NCBI GenBank assembly: GCA_016934735.1
Contig: JAFGSG010000063.1
Span: 1 to 33,360 of the forward strand
Origin: Spirochaetota bacterium
GTDB taxonomy: Bacteria; Spirochaetota; UBA4802; JAFGDQ01
Direction of reading: 5' to 3'
DNA length: 33,360 nt
Within the stretch, counting starts at the first letter, position 1. Each line of letters begins with the position of its first letter. The notes under the pieces are model-generated. The model did not search any database and was not told the DNA's origin. It saw nothing but the letters and a program-made list of their open reading frames with translations. The position numbers and the translations under genes are program-made. Positions 16,868 to 25,608 of the stretch are shown in pieces.

Positions 16868-16985
16868 GCCGGCAGGTGCCAGATGAATCTCCTCGTAGCT
16901 AAGCTGCAAGGTATCAAAAACTTTAATTTGGTCACCTTCCGCAGCAGAACTGCGGAGAATTAGACCCTAAAGAGATAAAAATTCT
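16868..16985. repeat. Hairpin-bearing intergenic repeat
   Basis: In the 341-bp gap 16868-17208, the left part is GC-richer than its surroundings and holds a perfect hairpin TCCGCAG-cagaa-CTGCGGA (16938-16956), next to GAATTAGACCC. Its complement (GGGTCTAATTCTCCGCAG) looks like a widespread 'GTCTAATTCCCCGCAG' intergenic repeat known to me from anaerobe genomes. No gene is supported here. The right part of the gap carries only the terminator at 17076-17107. Confidence 0.45.
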
Positions 16986-17075
16986 CATCTTGGCTGATTT
17001 TTATAAGCTAAATTATTCAAAGATAATTTTTTGCTATATCTCCCATGCAGTCCCCTTCTCTTGGAGAGATTTACC

Positions 17076-17107
17076 ATTATTCCTTAAAAAAAGGAATAAT
17101 CCTTTTT
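17076..17107 (+). terminator. Strong intrinsic terminator after purA
   Basis: ATTATTCCTT (17076-17085) and AAGGAATAAT (17091-17100) form a perfect 10-bp stem around AAAAA, followed by CCTTTTT. Confidence 0.6.
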
Positions 17108-17208
17108 GCCGGCAATCAATTTTTATCCATGGAAAGACAGTTAAATTATTCAAAAAATGTTGTAATCCCAATGAACTTATAAATCCTGCTTAATAAGTAA
17201 AATACAAA

Positions 17209-18216
17209 ATGCAAAGAAAACATTTCAATATTCCAATCTTTATTCCAAATGCAGCGTGCCCTCATCAATGCGTCTTCTGCGATCAGAAAAAAATATCAGG
17301 GGCGGATAAAATACCATCAGTTGATATGATTAATGATATGATTCAAAAATATCTGGGTACAATGAGAGAAGGAAGTGAAATAGAGATCGCGTTTTTTGGC
17401 GGGAATTTCACCGGGCTACCTGTTAATATTCAGGAAAAATTCTTGCAGGCTGCCTGTAAATATATAAGGGATAGGAAAGTCAGCGGCATAAGACTCTCCA
17501 CAAGGCCTGACTATATTAACGAAGATAAGATTACTTTATTAAAACAATACAACGTAACCGCAATTGAATTAGGCGCGCAGTCAATGGATAATGAAATATT
17601 AAAATTATCCGGCAGAGGCCATACTGCGGATGATGTTGTAAGAGCTTCTTCAGTAATAAAAAAATCCGGGATATCGCTTGGACTCCAGATTATGATCGGG
17701 CTTCCCGGTGATACACCCGAAAAGACAATAAATACAGCGCAAAGAGTTGCCGCACTCGGACCAGACACCGCACGCATCTATCCGACTATTGTGATTAAAG
17801 GCACCGGGCTGGAAAGAATGTATCACACAAAAGAATATGTACCGCTTTCCATAGAAGACGCAACAGAGTGGTCGTCTCATGCTCTGCAGATATTCGATGA
17901 GAGTGGAATAAAGGTTATACGAGTAGGTCTGCACCCCAGCGAAGGCCTCCTTTCAGGAGAATCATTTATAGCAGGACCGTTTCATCCATCGTTCAGAGAG
18001 CTTGTGCTTACCAGGATATGGAAAAAATTGCTGGATCGTTTTCTTTATGTAAGCGAAAATGAAGAACTAATTATTTATGTTAATCCTGAGGAATACAACT
18101 ATGCTGTGGGATATGAAGCCAGCAATAAAAAAATGCTCGGGAAAAAATTCAGGAAAGTAGTGTTCAAAAAAGAACCGTCTATAAAAGGCAGATATTACGG
18201 CTCAACATATTTGTGA
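17209..18216 (+). CDS. Elp3-like radical SAM protein
   Basis: A 335-residue protein. The radical SAM motif is C17-x3-C21-x2-C24 (CPHQCVFCDQKKI), unusually close to the N-terminus. FFGGNFTGLP supplies the SAM-binding GG segment, and RLSTRPDYI plus IELGAQSMDNEIL match the Elp3/coproporphyrinogen-oxidase-like radical SAM group. GLQIMIGLPGDTPEKTINTA and ARIYPTIVIKGTGL follow the Elp3-like barrel pattern. The acetyltransferase domain of true Elp3 is absent, and a short C-terminal domain (to 335) ends KGRYYGSTYL. Standalone Elp3-like proteins of this length are widespread in anaerobes and functionally poorly known. The gene is alone between two terminators. Confidence 0.88.
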   Translation: MQRKHFNIPIFIPNAACPHQCVFCDQKKISGADKIPSVDMINDMIQKYLGTMREGSEIEIAFFGGNFTGLPVNIQEKFLQAACKYIRDRKVSGIRLSTRPDYINEDKITLLKQYNVTAIELGAQSMDNEILKLSGRGHTADDVVRASSVIKKSGISLGLQIMIGLPGDTPEKTINTAQRVAALGPDTARIYPTIVIKGTGLERMYHTKEYVPLSIEDATEWSSHALQIFDESGIKVIRVGLHPSEGLLSGESFIAGPFHPSFRELVLTRIWKKLLDRFLYVSENEELIIYVNPEEYNYAVGYEASNKKMLGKKFRKVVFKKEPSIKGRYYGSTYL

Positions 18217-18222
18217 GTAGTG

Positions 18223-18251
18223 GCTGTCTTTAAAACAGCGATTTCTTTTTA
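18223..18251 (+). terminator. Terminator between convergent genes
   Basis: GCTGT (18223-18227) and ACAGC (18235-18239) form a short stem followed by GATTTCTTTTT, between the Elp3-like gene and the minus-strand hypothetical gene. Confidence 0.4.
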
Positions 18252-18260
18252 ATTCAATAG

Positions 18261-18638
18261 CTACCAGCTTAATGTTTTTGTTCTCGAAGGATTCTTATCA
18301 TCATTTTCAAAAAATTGTATCTCTATTGTGTTATGACCTAAAAAATATGCAGGCAAATCCGCATGCCCGGGCGAATCCGTCCAAAAGTGTATTTCGTGAC
18401 ATGAGCCACCTGCTACGGGAATATATTTCCATCCAACCAGCATTCCGCAGTACCTGAAAAACGACCAGCTGTTAGCCGGATCATCGGGAACAGGAAAAAC
18501 TACTTTTATTTTTTTACCCTGATCGAGATCCGCTCTTATACTATAAATCATCGGCTTTGGCTTAACAACAATTGGGCCCTCTCTCAATAAATTTTCACCG
18601 TTAGCTCCTTTCTCAGGATAAATTATTCCATTTATCAT
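18261..18638 (-). CDS. Hypothetical protein, possibly N-terminally truncated
   Basis: A 125-residue frame from ATG 18638. The sequence looks like a real protein (EGPIVVKPKPMIYSIRADLD, IKVVFPVPDD, HFWTDSPGHADLPAYFLG) with alternating strand-like segments, but no family was recognised. There is no signal peptide or membrane segment and no ribosome binding site. Plausible coding sequence continues upstream of the ATG (KVHGCQL) for about ten codons until a TAA, without another start. A decayed or truncated gene is therefore possible. It stands alone and convergent with the Elp3-like gene. Confidence 0.5.
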   Translation of the reverse strand: MINGIIYPEKGANGENLLREGPIVVKPKPMIYSIRADLDQGKKIKVVFPVPDDPANSWSFFRYCGMLVGWKYIPVAGGSCHEIHFWTDSPGHADLPAYFLGHNTIEIQFFENDDKNPSRTKTLSW

Positions 18639-18745
18639 TAACTGGCATCCATGAACTTTAAAAAAATATTATAATATTGTATACTTTATTTCATACATGT
18701 CAATATAAAATTCCCATTTAAATATATGTTAACAAAAAGAATAAT

Positions 18746-18774
18746 TTGACATTCGCTCAATATTATATTATATA
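18746..18774 (+). promoter_or_regulatory. Sigma70-type promoter for the first PilZ gene
   Basis: TTGACA (18746-18751), a 17-bp spacer, then TATATA (18769-18774), placed about 55 bp before ATG 18829. The spacing is ideal. Confidence 0.55.
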
Positions 18775-18828
18775 TATATAGTAAAGGCTAAAAATTATTT
18801 CCATTCAGGATAAGGATATTTTCTCAAG

Positions 18829-19224
18829 ATGAAAGAAAAAAGAGCGGAACACCGCATCGCTACTGCTTTCACCGCTAAATGTACCGAGCTTCCAGAAAAA
18901 AATAATATTTTTTATACTGCCATACGCGATTTAAGTCCGGGAGGCATACAGATATTTTGCGACAGGGAATTCCCATGCGGCACTAATTTCAGCATAAACA
19001 TTAATCTGATCCATGAATCCGTGGAGGCAAGAGTACAGGTTGCATGGAACGATAAAAAACCAAATTCTGACAAATATTGCACGGGACTGAAATTCCTGGA
19101 GTTTAACAAAAAATGCAAATGTAAAATAGATAACTTTATTGATGCGATCTATTATAACACTATTTTTTATTCATGCAATCTTACAGCACCGGGCAGCAGG
19201 AAACATAATATCAATAAAATTTAA
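18829..19224 (+). CDS. PilZ-domain protein (c-di-GMP binding)
   Basis: A 131-residue single-domain PilZ protein. The two ligand motifs are present: R5-x3-R9 (KRAEHRI) and D34-x-S36-x2-G39 (RDLSPGGIQIF). It then follows the beta-barrel pattern up to VQVAWNDKKPNSDKYCTGLKF. PilZ domains bind cyclic di-GMP and usually act by protein contacts. The Cys-rich tail (KKCKCKIDNF...FYSC) is unusual. It converges on a second PilZ gene; the two stop codons share the same TTAA. Confidence 0.85.
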   Translation: MKEKRAEHRIATAFTAKCTELPEKNNIFYTAIRDLSPGGIQIFCDREFPCGTNFSININLIHESVEARVQVAWNDKKPNSDKYCTGLKFLEFNKKCKCKIDNFIDAIYYNTIFYSCNLTAPGSRKHNINKI

Positions 19225-19583
19225 CCGCCTGTTCCTACTTTTTTATAAAACTCCCGCATAATCTTTTCTTCATTTCCTTCATTGTAAGCGACTATATTCT
19301 TCAAATGAATAAAAGAATCAAGATCAATTGAATTAAATATAATTGCCGTCTCTGCAGCCGAAGATCTCGCGACAATTCCTTCAATATTTATTTTCAGCTT
19401 CGAAGTTGAGCCTTCCATGGAAATTCCGACCCTGACTTTCGCATCCTTTGGAATTTCCTTCATAGCTTTCACCAATACGCCGTTTAAACTTAAATTAATA
19501 ACTTTACATTTAATCGTCTGTCTTTTATATTTAATTACAGCGCCGACTCCGAATGTCACTCTTGTATTGCTTCTTTTTTCCAT
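19221..19583 (-). CDS. PilZ-domain protein (c-di-GMP binding)
   Basis: A 120-residue PilZ protein with R4-x3-R8 (EKRSNTRV) and N30-x-S32-x2-G35 (INLSLNGVLVKA). It continues through KVRVGISMEGSTSKLKINIE, GIVARSS and the closing IIFNSID strand. A helical C-terminal extension follows (LKNIVAYNEGNEEKIMREFY). GAGGTG precedes ATG 19583. It is tail-to-tail with the other PilZ gene and divergent from the VWA-FHA gene, so the three form a small signalling patch. The targets are not evident. Confidence 0.85.
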   Translation of the reverse strand: MEKRSNTRVTFGVGAVIKYKRQTIKCKVINLSLNGVLVKAMKEIPKDAKVRVGISMEGSTSKLKINIEGIVARSSAAETAIIFNSIDLDSFIHLKNIVAYNEGNEEKIMREFYKKVGTGG

Positions 19584-19924
19584 AAATACACCTCAAAATA
19601 CTTTACGAGCTTTGGAGAAACAAGTAATGAAGTTTATTAAAAAAGGGCATAAAACTGTAAAAATAATAAGATAATCAGTTTTATAAGCTCATCAGACATT
19701 ATGATAAAGTGGTATTAAGGAAAAGTCAAAACATTTTCTCCTGAAAAGTCGTATATAATAATATAATTTTTACCGATAATTTAACCGTTATAATAAAATA
19801 AATAAAATTAGTGCTTTAATATTATGATCTGGCGGGAGCATTGCTACATCAAACAAATTTTTTATTTATTTGCTTTAATATAAGCATCAAGATTAAAATA
19901 TGTAATTATTAATAAAACGAAACC
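19584..19924. other. AT-rich divergent intergenic region
   Basis: A 341-bp spacer between the second PilZ gene (minus) and the VWA-FHA gene (plus). Several AT-rich -10-like stretches are present (for example TATAAT at 19754-19759) but no convincing -35. The stretch GCTTTAATAT occurs twice, 60 bp apart. No gene or clear hairpin was found. Confidence 0.5.
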
Positions 19925-21433
19925 ATGAACAAAACAGCAAGGCAAGTTTATAAGTTAATAGCCCTATCCGCAATTAAATCATTTTTATTTATTTTATTCT
20001 TTATACAGGCATCTGACGGACGACTGTATGCCGGCCCCTTTATAAAGATCGACAGAATAGATACTGAAGCAGAATTTCCAAAAATTAGTATTTTTATAAC
20101 AGTTAAAGATACAGATAAGATAAATATCAAAGGCCTTAGCGAAGAAAATATCGCCGTATATGAAGACGGCTATATAGTGAATTTTTTTAAGGTAAATAAT
20201 CTGGCTGAAGACGAGAACATTCTTTATACTGTTCTGGCCGTGGATTCCAGCAAAAGTATTAGCGCGAGGCTGTTAAAAGAAATAAAAAATACAGCCGACG
20301 AATTTTTCACCTACAGTAAAAGCAGTGATATGACAGCTTTGTACAGATTTAATGATGAGACAATTCTTCTGAATAATTTCACAAACAACAGCGCAGATCT
20401 GGTAAAAAATATAAATAAAATCGAAAGACATGGCAGAAAGACTCTTTTATATGATACACTTTTTGACGCTGTAAAACTTTTAAATAAAGTCGATTCTCCA
20501 AGAAAGGCTTTAGTTGTTTTTACAGACGGAAAAGATGAAGGCAGCAGTATAGAACTCAATGATGTTATCGAATTTGCAAAGAAAAGCCATGTACCTGTTT
20601 ATAGCGTTACTTTTAATCCTCAAAACAGAATCAAATTGCTTTCAAGGCTGACCTTGCTCACAGATGGAAAACTGTATAATTCCGATAAAAGCAATATCAA
20701 CAAAATATATAAAAGCATAGTCAGGGATATCAAAAGCCAATATCATATAGAATATAAATCCATGCTTGAACCGGACGGCAAAACTCACACTATTGAAACA
20801 AGGCTGAAATATGACAAGCTCAGGGATAAAGATCAGAGAACCCTTATATTAAAAAAACCCTCATTATTTTTCTGGTTTCCTTTGACTCAGGAAGCAATAC
20901 TAATTGCTATAATAATATTACTGATAATTATTTTAACAATAATTGTAATTTTTATTTTAATTAAGCTTCATAAAGTAACCAGAACTCCATCCTTTATTCA
21001 AAAGACCTCTGTTACGCCTAACGGGTTATACAACGAAAAGGAGAAAAATTCCGACGAACTAAAAAATGCCGATAATGATAAAGAGGAATCCGGGCAGGAA
21101 AAGCCGGAAAAATCAGAGGAACCAATACGTACAGATGCCTGGCTTGTTGAGAGGGACGGGGAAAATGCGGGGAAAAAAATCCCGATCCAATACGAAGAAT
21201 CTACTATAGGCAGAAGTAAAGATAACCATATAATAATAGATGATAAGTCGACCTCGAAAAAACATGCTAAGATAAAAATCATAAAAAATTCCTTTTATCT
21301 CTTCGATATGGCATCCGATAAAGGCACATATCTGAACGAGAACAAACTTCTAAGGCCGAAACTTCTTTACGACTGGGATGAAATCAGAATCGGAAAAAAA
21401 GTTTTCATTTTCAGAATATCGAATGTTGCTTAG
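19925..21433 (+). CDS. VWA domain / transmembrane helix / FHA domain protein
   Basis: A 502-residue protein with an N-terminal signal or anchor (about 12-30). A von Willebrand factor A domain spans about 100-275, with the metal-ion site DxSxS at D107, S109, S111 (AVDSSKSIS), Thr at 173 and FTDGKD at 199-204. One transmembrane helix covers about 323-347. An acidic linker is at 370-402. An FHA domain (405-500) carries STIGRSKDNHIIIDD, STSKKH and GTYLNENK. The VWA part would be outside and the FHA part, which recognises phosphothreonine, inside. Ligand and kinase partner are unknown. No ribosome binding site is seen. Confidence 0.88.
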   Translation: MNKTARQVYKLIALSAIKSFLFILFFIQASDGRLYAGPFIKIDRIDTEAEFPKISIFITVKDTDKINIKGLSEENIAVYEDGYIVNFFKVNNLAEDENILYTVLAVDSSKSISARLLKEIKNTADEFFTYSKSSDMTALYRFNDETILLNNFTNNSADLVKNINKIERHGRKTLLYDTLFDAVKLLNKVDSPRKALVVFTDGKDEGSSIELNDVIEFAKKSHVPVYSVTFNPQNRIKLLSRLTLLTDGKLYNSDKSNINKIYKSIVRDIKSQYHIEYKSMLEPDGKTHTIETRLKYDKLRDKDQRTLILKKPSLFFWFPLTQEAILIAIIILLIIILTIIVIFILIKLHKVTRTPSFIQKTSVTPNGLYNEKEKNSDELKNADNDKEESGQEKPEKSEEPIRTDAWLVERDGENAGKKIPIQYEESTIGRSKDNHIIIDDKSTSKKHAKIKIIKNSFYLFDMASDKGTYLNENKLLRPKLLYDWDEIRIGKKVFIFRISNVA

Positions 21434-21545
21434 CGGCAATCCTAATAATAAGTTAGCAATACACCCTTAAATTATTAAAAAATTCTCCTGTATAATATTT
21501 TAGTTATTGATTTATCTAAGAATATTTCTTTCAAATGATTCTGAT

Positions 21546-21671
21546 TAGAGCTATTAACGATTGAATTAGCACTTTGCGCTGGTTTCGACTACGCTCAACC
21601 ATCGGAAATGCCGCATCCTGAGCGGAGTCGAAGGATGCAATATAGTGCCAAGTATTTCGTTAATTGCTCTA
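21546..21671. mobile_element. 126-bp MITE-like inverted-repeat element
   Basis: The ends are TAGAGCTATTAACGA (21546-21560) and a near-perfect complement at 21657-21671 (14 of 15). Inside are TTCGACTACGCTCA (21584-21597) and TGAGCGGAGTCGAA (21619-21632), complementary at 13 of 14. The whole region can fold into one long hairpin. The inner GAGCGNAGTCGAA core is an intergenic repeat I recognise from many bacterial genomes. It lies between the VWA-FHA gene and purD; no coding capacity. Confidence 0.55.
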
Positions 21672-21708
21672 GAATCGCTTTATTATTAATCTATCTGAGA
21701 GGAATACA

Positions 21709-22971
21709 ATGAAATATCTTATCATCGGCTCAGGCGGAAGGGAACACGCTTTGTACTGGAGACTCTTGTATGACGACAGCGCCAGGCAGGGCGATGTTTA
21801 TGCAGCTCCGGGAAACGGCGGGATCGCGGATAATTACAGAGTTGACTTAAAAATAAATGATTTTCCGGGAATAGAAAAATTCTGCATTGATAGGAAAATT
21901 GACATTGTAATAGTCGGTCCTGAAGCTCCGCTGGTAAACGGTCTTGTTGATTACCTTGAACAGAAAAAAATACCCGCATTCGGGCCGTCAAAAGCCGGCG
22001 CCATGCTTGAGGGAAGCAAACTTTTTGCAAAAACGATAATGAATAAATATAAAATTCCTACAGCTGGCCATATTGAATTTTATGATAAAGACGAACTTAT
22101 TAAATACATACGATCAGTAAAAGAATTCCCGATTGTAATAAAATTTGACGGACTGGCGGCCGGCAAGGGAGTCGGCATTCCGGAATCAACAAATGAAGCG
22201 CTGGAGTTTATTAAGGCAACCGTTAAAGAAGATACAAAAGTATTTGTAGAGGATTTTATCGAAGGTGAAGAAGCATCCATACTTGGAATATCCGATGGAA
22301 ACGATGTTATCACTCTGGTATCCGCACAGGATCATAAAAGAATATATGACGGAGACAAAGGGCCGAATACCGGCGGCATGGGAGCTTACGCTCCGGCTCC
22401 CTTGGTAGACAATAAAAAATTATCCAAGATATACGAAGAAATACTTAAACCCACAATTACAGGAATGAGAAAAGAAGGCATACCGTTTAAAGGAGTATTA
22501 TACGCCGGGCTGATAATAAAAGGGAACGACCTAAAAGTACTGGAATTTAATGCACGATTCGGAGATCCGGAAACGCAGGTTATACTCCCTTTGCTGAATG
22601 AAAAACTCGGCGGGATAATTGAAAAATCAATAAACGGCGGTATTAAAGATTACCGGATATCTTTTAAAGATAAATATGCAGTAACAGTAGTTATTTCTTC
22701 AGGCGGTTATCCTGGCGATTATGAAAAGGGAAAAGAGATTTCAGGATTAGATGATCTGAGCGATAACATCATCGCTTTTCACGCGGGCACAGAATCAAGA
22801 AACGGCAGGCTTTATACAAATGGCGGCAGAGTTCTGAACATCACAGCTCTTGGAAATGATCTCATGGAAGCGCAAAATAAAGTATACAGCGAGATAGACA
22901 AAATAAAATTCGATAAAGCATTTTACAGAAAAGATATTGGCCATAAAGCGCTTGAATATTTCAAGCTATGA
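21709..22971 (+). CDS. purD: Phosphoribosylamine-glycine ligase (GARS)
   Basis: A 420-residue ATP-grasp enzyme that makes GAR in purine synthesis. It carries the N-terminal MKYLIIGSGGREHALYWRL, VGPEAPLVNGL, IKFDGLAAGKGVGIP, the metal/phosphate loop GPNTGGMGAYAPAP, and EFNARFGDPETQVILPLL. It is full-length and has a GAGAGG ribosome binding site seven to ten bases before ATG 21709. The last 6 bp overlap tail-to-tail with the stop of the 826-residue cNMP gene. It is not in an operon with other purine genes, although purA and purM are elsewhere in the window. Confidence 0.95.
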   Translation: MKYLIIGSGGREHALYWRLLYDDSARQGDVYAAPGNGGIADNYRVDLKINDFPGIEKFCIDRKIDIVIVGPEAPLVNGLVDYLEQKKIPAFGPSKAGAMLEGSKLFAKTIMNKYKIPTAGHIEFYDKDELIKYIRSVKEFPIVIKFDGLAAGKGVGIPESTNEALEFIKATVKEDTKVFVEDFIEGEEASILGISDGNDVITLVSAQDHKRIYDGDKGPNTGGMGAYAPAPLVDNKKLSKIYEEILKPTITGMRKEGIPFKGVLYAGLIIKGNDLKVLEFNARFGDPETQVILPLLNEKLGGIIEKSINGGIKDYRISFKDKYAVTVVISSGGYPGDYEKGKEISGLDDLSDNIIAFHAGTESRNGRLYTNGGRVLNITALGNDLMEAQNKVYSEIDKIKFDKAFYRKDIGHKALEYFKL

Positions 22972-25446
22972 ATTGAGAAAATCCATGAATTCCTGAATTT
23001 TTTCTGGATATACTCCGTCCTTTTCCATATACTTTTTGAAACGTCTTTCATATCCCTGTACAGCTTTTGAAGTTATATTTTTATGCTTTACGGCTATTTC
23101 GGCAAACGCGGGCATCATTTCAAGTTTACTTCTGAGTTCCTTTTTAAAGGGAATATGCCTGTAGAACATCTCTCTTAAAACATTATTAAGCCTCATAACA
23201 CCGTCTTTTTCATACATTACCCACTGAATGTAATCATCCGCAAACCTGTCCCTGTTCGTTCTGATGTTTTTAAATTTTTCGGTTATTATTTCCTTGTTTT
23301 CATTGGAAAGTTTGGAATTTTTTTTATAAAAATTAACATAATCGAAATAAACACCCGTCAGCCCGCCTTCAACAGGGTCAGCCCACATGCCTCCCTTTAT
23401 TGTCCTGTTAAGCTCCCAGCGGAAAGACGCAAAGGTATGAGCCATACTCTTAACAATATCGCCTAAAAAGAAAATCGGAATGACAATGCGGCCTCTTGTT
23501 TTTCTGTTAGAACCGTCCAGGTCCTGCCATAACATTGTTTTCGTGCCGAAACTCGGCAGAAGAATAAAGACAGGCAGGATTTCCTCCTGGATCAGCTCTC
23601 TCGCGTCTCCCAGCTTCAATGTTGTCTCCCTGTAAAAAACTGAAAAATCAATGCTCATAAGTTCTTTGACCACAGAACTGATTTTGCTTTTGGACATAAA
23701 AATATTTTTTGGATTCATCCTCATTATCATTGAAGTTAATATAGGGAAAGCAGTTGCCGTCGATCCGGTGCAAACACCAGTGGTCTGAAGCAGTCTGTGT
23801 TCGATCTCGTATATTGTTTTATTTATGTTGTCGCCTCCAGCAACAGCACCACGCATGTCCTTTGAGCTTTTATGTTTGCCTTCCTCTCTTTTAAATGCTT
23901 CGTACGAGAGCCCCATTTCTGTTATACTCGGGTTTTCTTTGCCGCTGTAAACTCTGGTAAGGAATTCCTCTTCAAATAGAATCGGAATATCTTTAATCTC
24001 TTCATTAATGTTCACAATACCGTTCAATTCCTCAAGCTGCTGTTCTTCGACTAATGTCTCATCAAGGAAGCCGAATTTCATCATTAGTTTTACAGGCAGA
24101 GGCGCCGCAGGCTCTTTTTGCTTTCTGATGAAAACCTGAATGAAAAGATCCCAGTAATACTTTGTAATGCTCCTCCGTATCTTTCTCCCTTCAATCTCAG
24201 TATTAAAAGGATTGTTCATGTTCTTAAAATCATTTAGGGTTTTTATAAATCCCTTTTGAAATTCCTTATCGATTAAAGCAAACTCGAATATCTGGTGAAT
24301 CGAATTTCTGTATACTCCAGAATGAGCTTTGCGGGAAGTTCCGGTGTCTTTATTTCCATGGCCCGGCTTTTCTTCATCCGGATTACTTTGTGTCTTTTTC
24401 AAACCGCTTTTACCGGCTACATAATATTCATGGATTCTTTTAGGACCGGGGAATAATTCTATAAGCTTTTTACCGGTAAGTTCAAAATAATAAGAATGTA
24501 ATTTTTTTATAAGTGCTAAAAAATTATTAATGAAATTCGGAGCTAATCTTCCGGATCCAAGCCACAAATCGAATCCATTGTTGTCAGTTAAAAAAGACGA
24601 CCAGCTTGATTTAGGTCCGAATAAAGTATCAAGCTCGGAATCAATTTCAATATGTACCGAATAAATCCGGTCCAGAACCTTTATTAAATTATCTGAAATG
24701 GTCTCAATCATGTTCTGAAGAATTGACGGGTCTTCTTTTATCAGGTTGCCGAATGTATTTTTATCCAGTTGTAAAAATTTTTTTACATGTGCGCACTGCT
24801 TTTGATCTACTATTGACTGTATAGGCATTCCCGGAAAAGCATACTTCTTCCTGATAAAACCGCTGTTATCGGAAATAAGGAACTGCGCTTCAATTATTTT
24901 GGGAAAATCGCCTTTGTTCGACCTGAAGGCATTAAACAAACCTTCAGATTTGTTTTTTAACTTTTCAGGAACATCAGCCTTAGGAAAGCACTGATATAAT
25001 AAGGAAATATTATCGTTGATTTTACATAAATGGGTATAAAGCCTGGTATATCGGGAATCATCTGCCATTGATGAATCAAGCATTTTAAACAGGTGGGAGA
25101 GCATTGATGCTGTCCACGAAGGATCTTCCTTCGCTATCTGTGTAATTCCGCCTTGATTCAGGGGAAATCTCGAAACATAGGAATCCTGAATTACACGCAC
25201 TGATTTGGTGCTTGGGTCTGCGAATAATATGTTCATAGGCGGGATAAGAATGCCTTCTTTTATTAATCCAACTCTTCTGCTTTTAGAAGCAATTATTGCC
25301 GGATCTAATCCCTCAAATTCTTTAGCGGCTGAAAGAATCTCAGCAGCGCCGCTGTGAAGATAATACATATCCCCGGGAACTTTCCCCTGAACCACAAGAA
25401 CTTCCCCGGCTTTTACTAATTCCTTTTTGTTGTCATTCGGGCTCAT
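22966..25446 (-). CDS. Large cyclic-nucleotide-binding-domain protein with uncharacterised C-terminus
   Basis: An 826-residue cytoplasmic protein. Residues 1-120 look like a Crp/Fnr-type cNMP-binding domain (GEVLVVQGKVPGDMYYLHSG, RVGLIKEGILIPPMNILFAD). A second weaker repeat spans about 190-265 (GFIRKKYAFPGMPIQSIV, LDKNTFGNLIKEDPSI). The remaining roughly 550 residues are helical with no recognised domain; TTGVCTGSTATAFPIL and GGMWADPVEGGLTGVYFDYV are distinctive stretches. No DNA-binding helix-turn-helix was seen, so it is not a simple Crp regulator. Proteins of this architecture appear typical of spirochaetes. AGGA lies 8-9 nt before ATG 25446. Confidence 0.75.
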   Translation of the reverse strand: MSPNDNKKELVKAGEVLVVQGKVPGDMYYLHSGAAEILSAAKEFEGLDPAIIASKSRRVGLIKEGILIPPMNILFADPSTKSVRVIQDSYVSRFPLNQGGITQIAKEDPSWTASMLSHLFKMLDSSMADDSRYTRLYTHLCKINDNISLLYQCFPKADVPEKLKNKSEGLFNAFRSNKGDFPKIIEAQFLISDNSGFIRKKYAFPGMPIQSIVDQKQCAHVKKFLQLDKNTFGNLIKEDPSILQNMIETISDNLIKVLDRIYSVHIEIDSELDTLFGPKSSWSSFLTDNNGFDLWLGSGRLAPNFINNFLALIKKLHSYYFELTGKKLIELFPGPKRIHEYYVAGKSGLKKTQSNPDEEKPGHGNKDTGTSRKAHSGVYRNSIHQIFEFALIDKEFQKGFIKTLNDFKNMNNPFNTEIEGRKIRRSITKYYWDLFIQVFIRKQKEPAAPLPVKLMMKFGFLDETLVEEQQLEELNGIVNINEEIKDIPILFEEEFLTRVYSGKENPSITEMGLSYEAFKREEGKHKSSKDMRGAVAGGDNINKTIYEIEHRLLQTTGVCTGSTATAFPILTSMIMRMNPKNIFMSKSKISSVVKELMSIDFSVFYRETTLKLGDARELIQEEILPVFILLPSFGTKTMLWQDLDGSNRKTRGRIVIPIFFLGDIVKSMAHTFASFRWELNRTIKGGMWADPVEGGLTGVYFDYVNFYKKNSKLSNENKEIITEKFKNIRTNRDRFADDYIQWVMYEKDGVMRLNNVLREMFYRHIPFKKELRSKLEMMPAFAEIAVKHKNITSKAVQGYERRFKKYMEKDGVYPEKIQEFMDFLNS

Positions 25447-25488
25447 CTATAATTCCTGTTTTATTTGACTTACTGTAGCATAGCTAAT

Positions 25489-25506
25489 AGCTCTTATTGT
25501 AGAGCT
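25489..25506. promoter_or_regulatory. Palindrome upstream of the cNMP gene
   Basis: AGCTCT-TATTGT-AGAGCT (25489-25506), a perfect 6-bp inverted repeat 43 bp upstream of ATG 25446. It could be an operator or a small leader hairpin; no promoter boxes could be fixed around it. Confidence 0.3.
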
Positions 25507-25608
25507 GTCATCTCAAGGGATTTTTATAACAAGAATTCATTTAACTGTTACGGAATTTCTCCCGTCTATTGAAATGAAATATTAGACCTGCAACAAATCT
25601 AATATATT

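Noticed and set aside
16990..17193. 67-residue open frame after purA
   Set aside because: It runs through the strong terminator hairpin at 17076-17107, has no ribosome binding site and no protein-like pattern.
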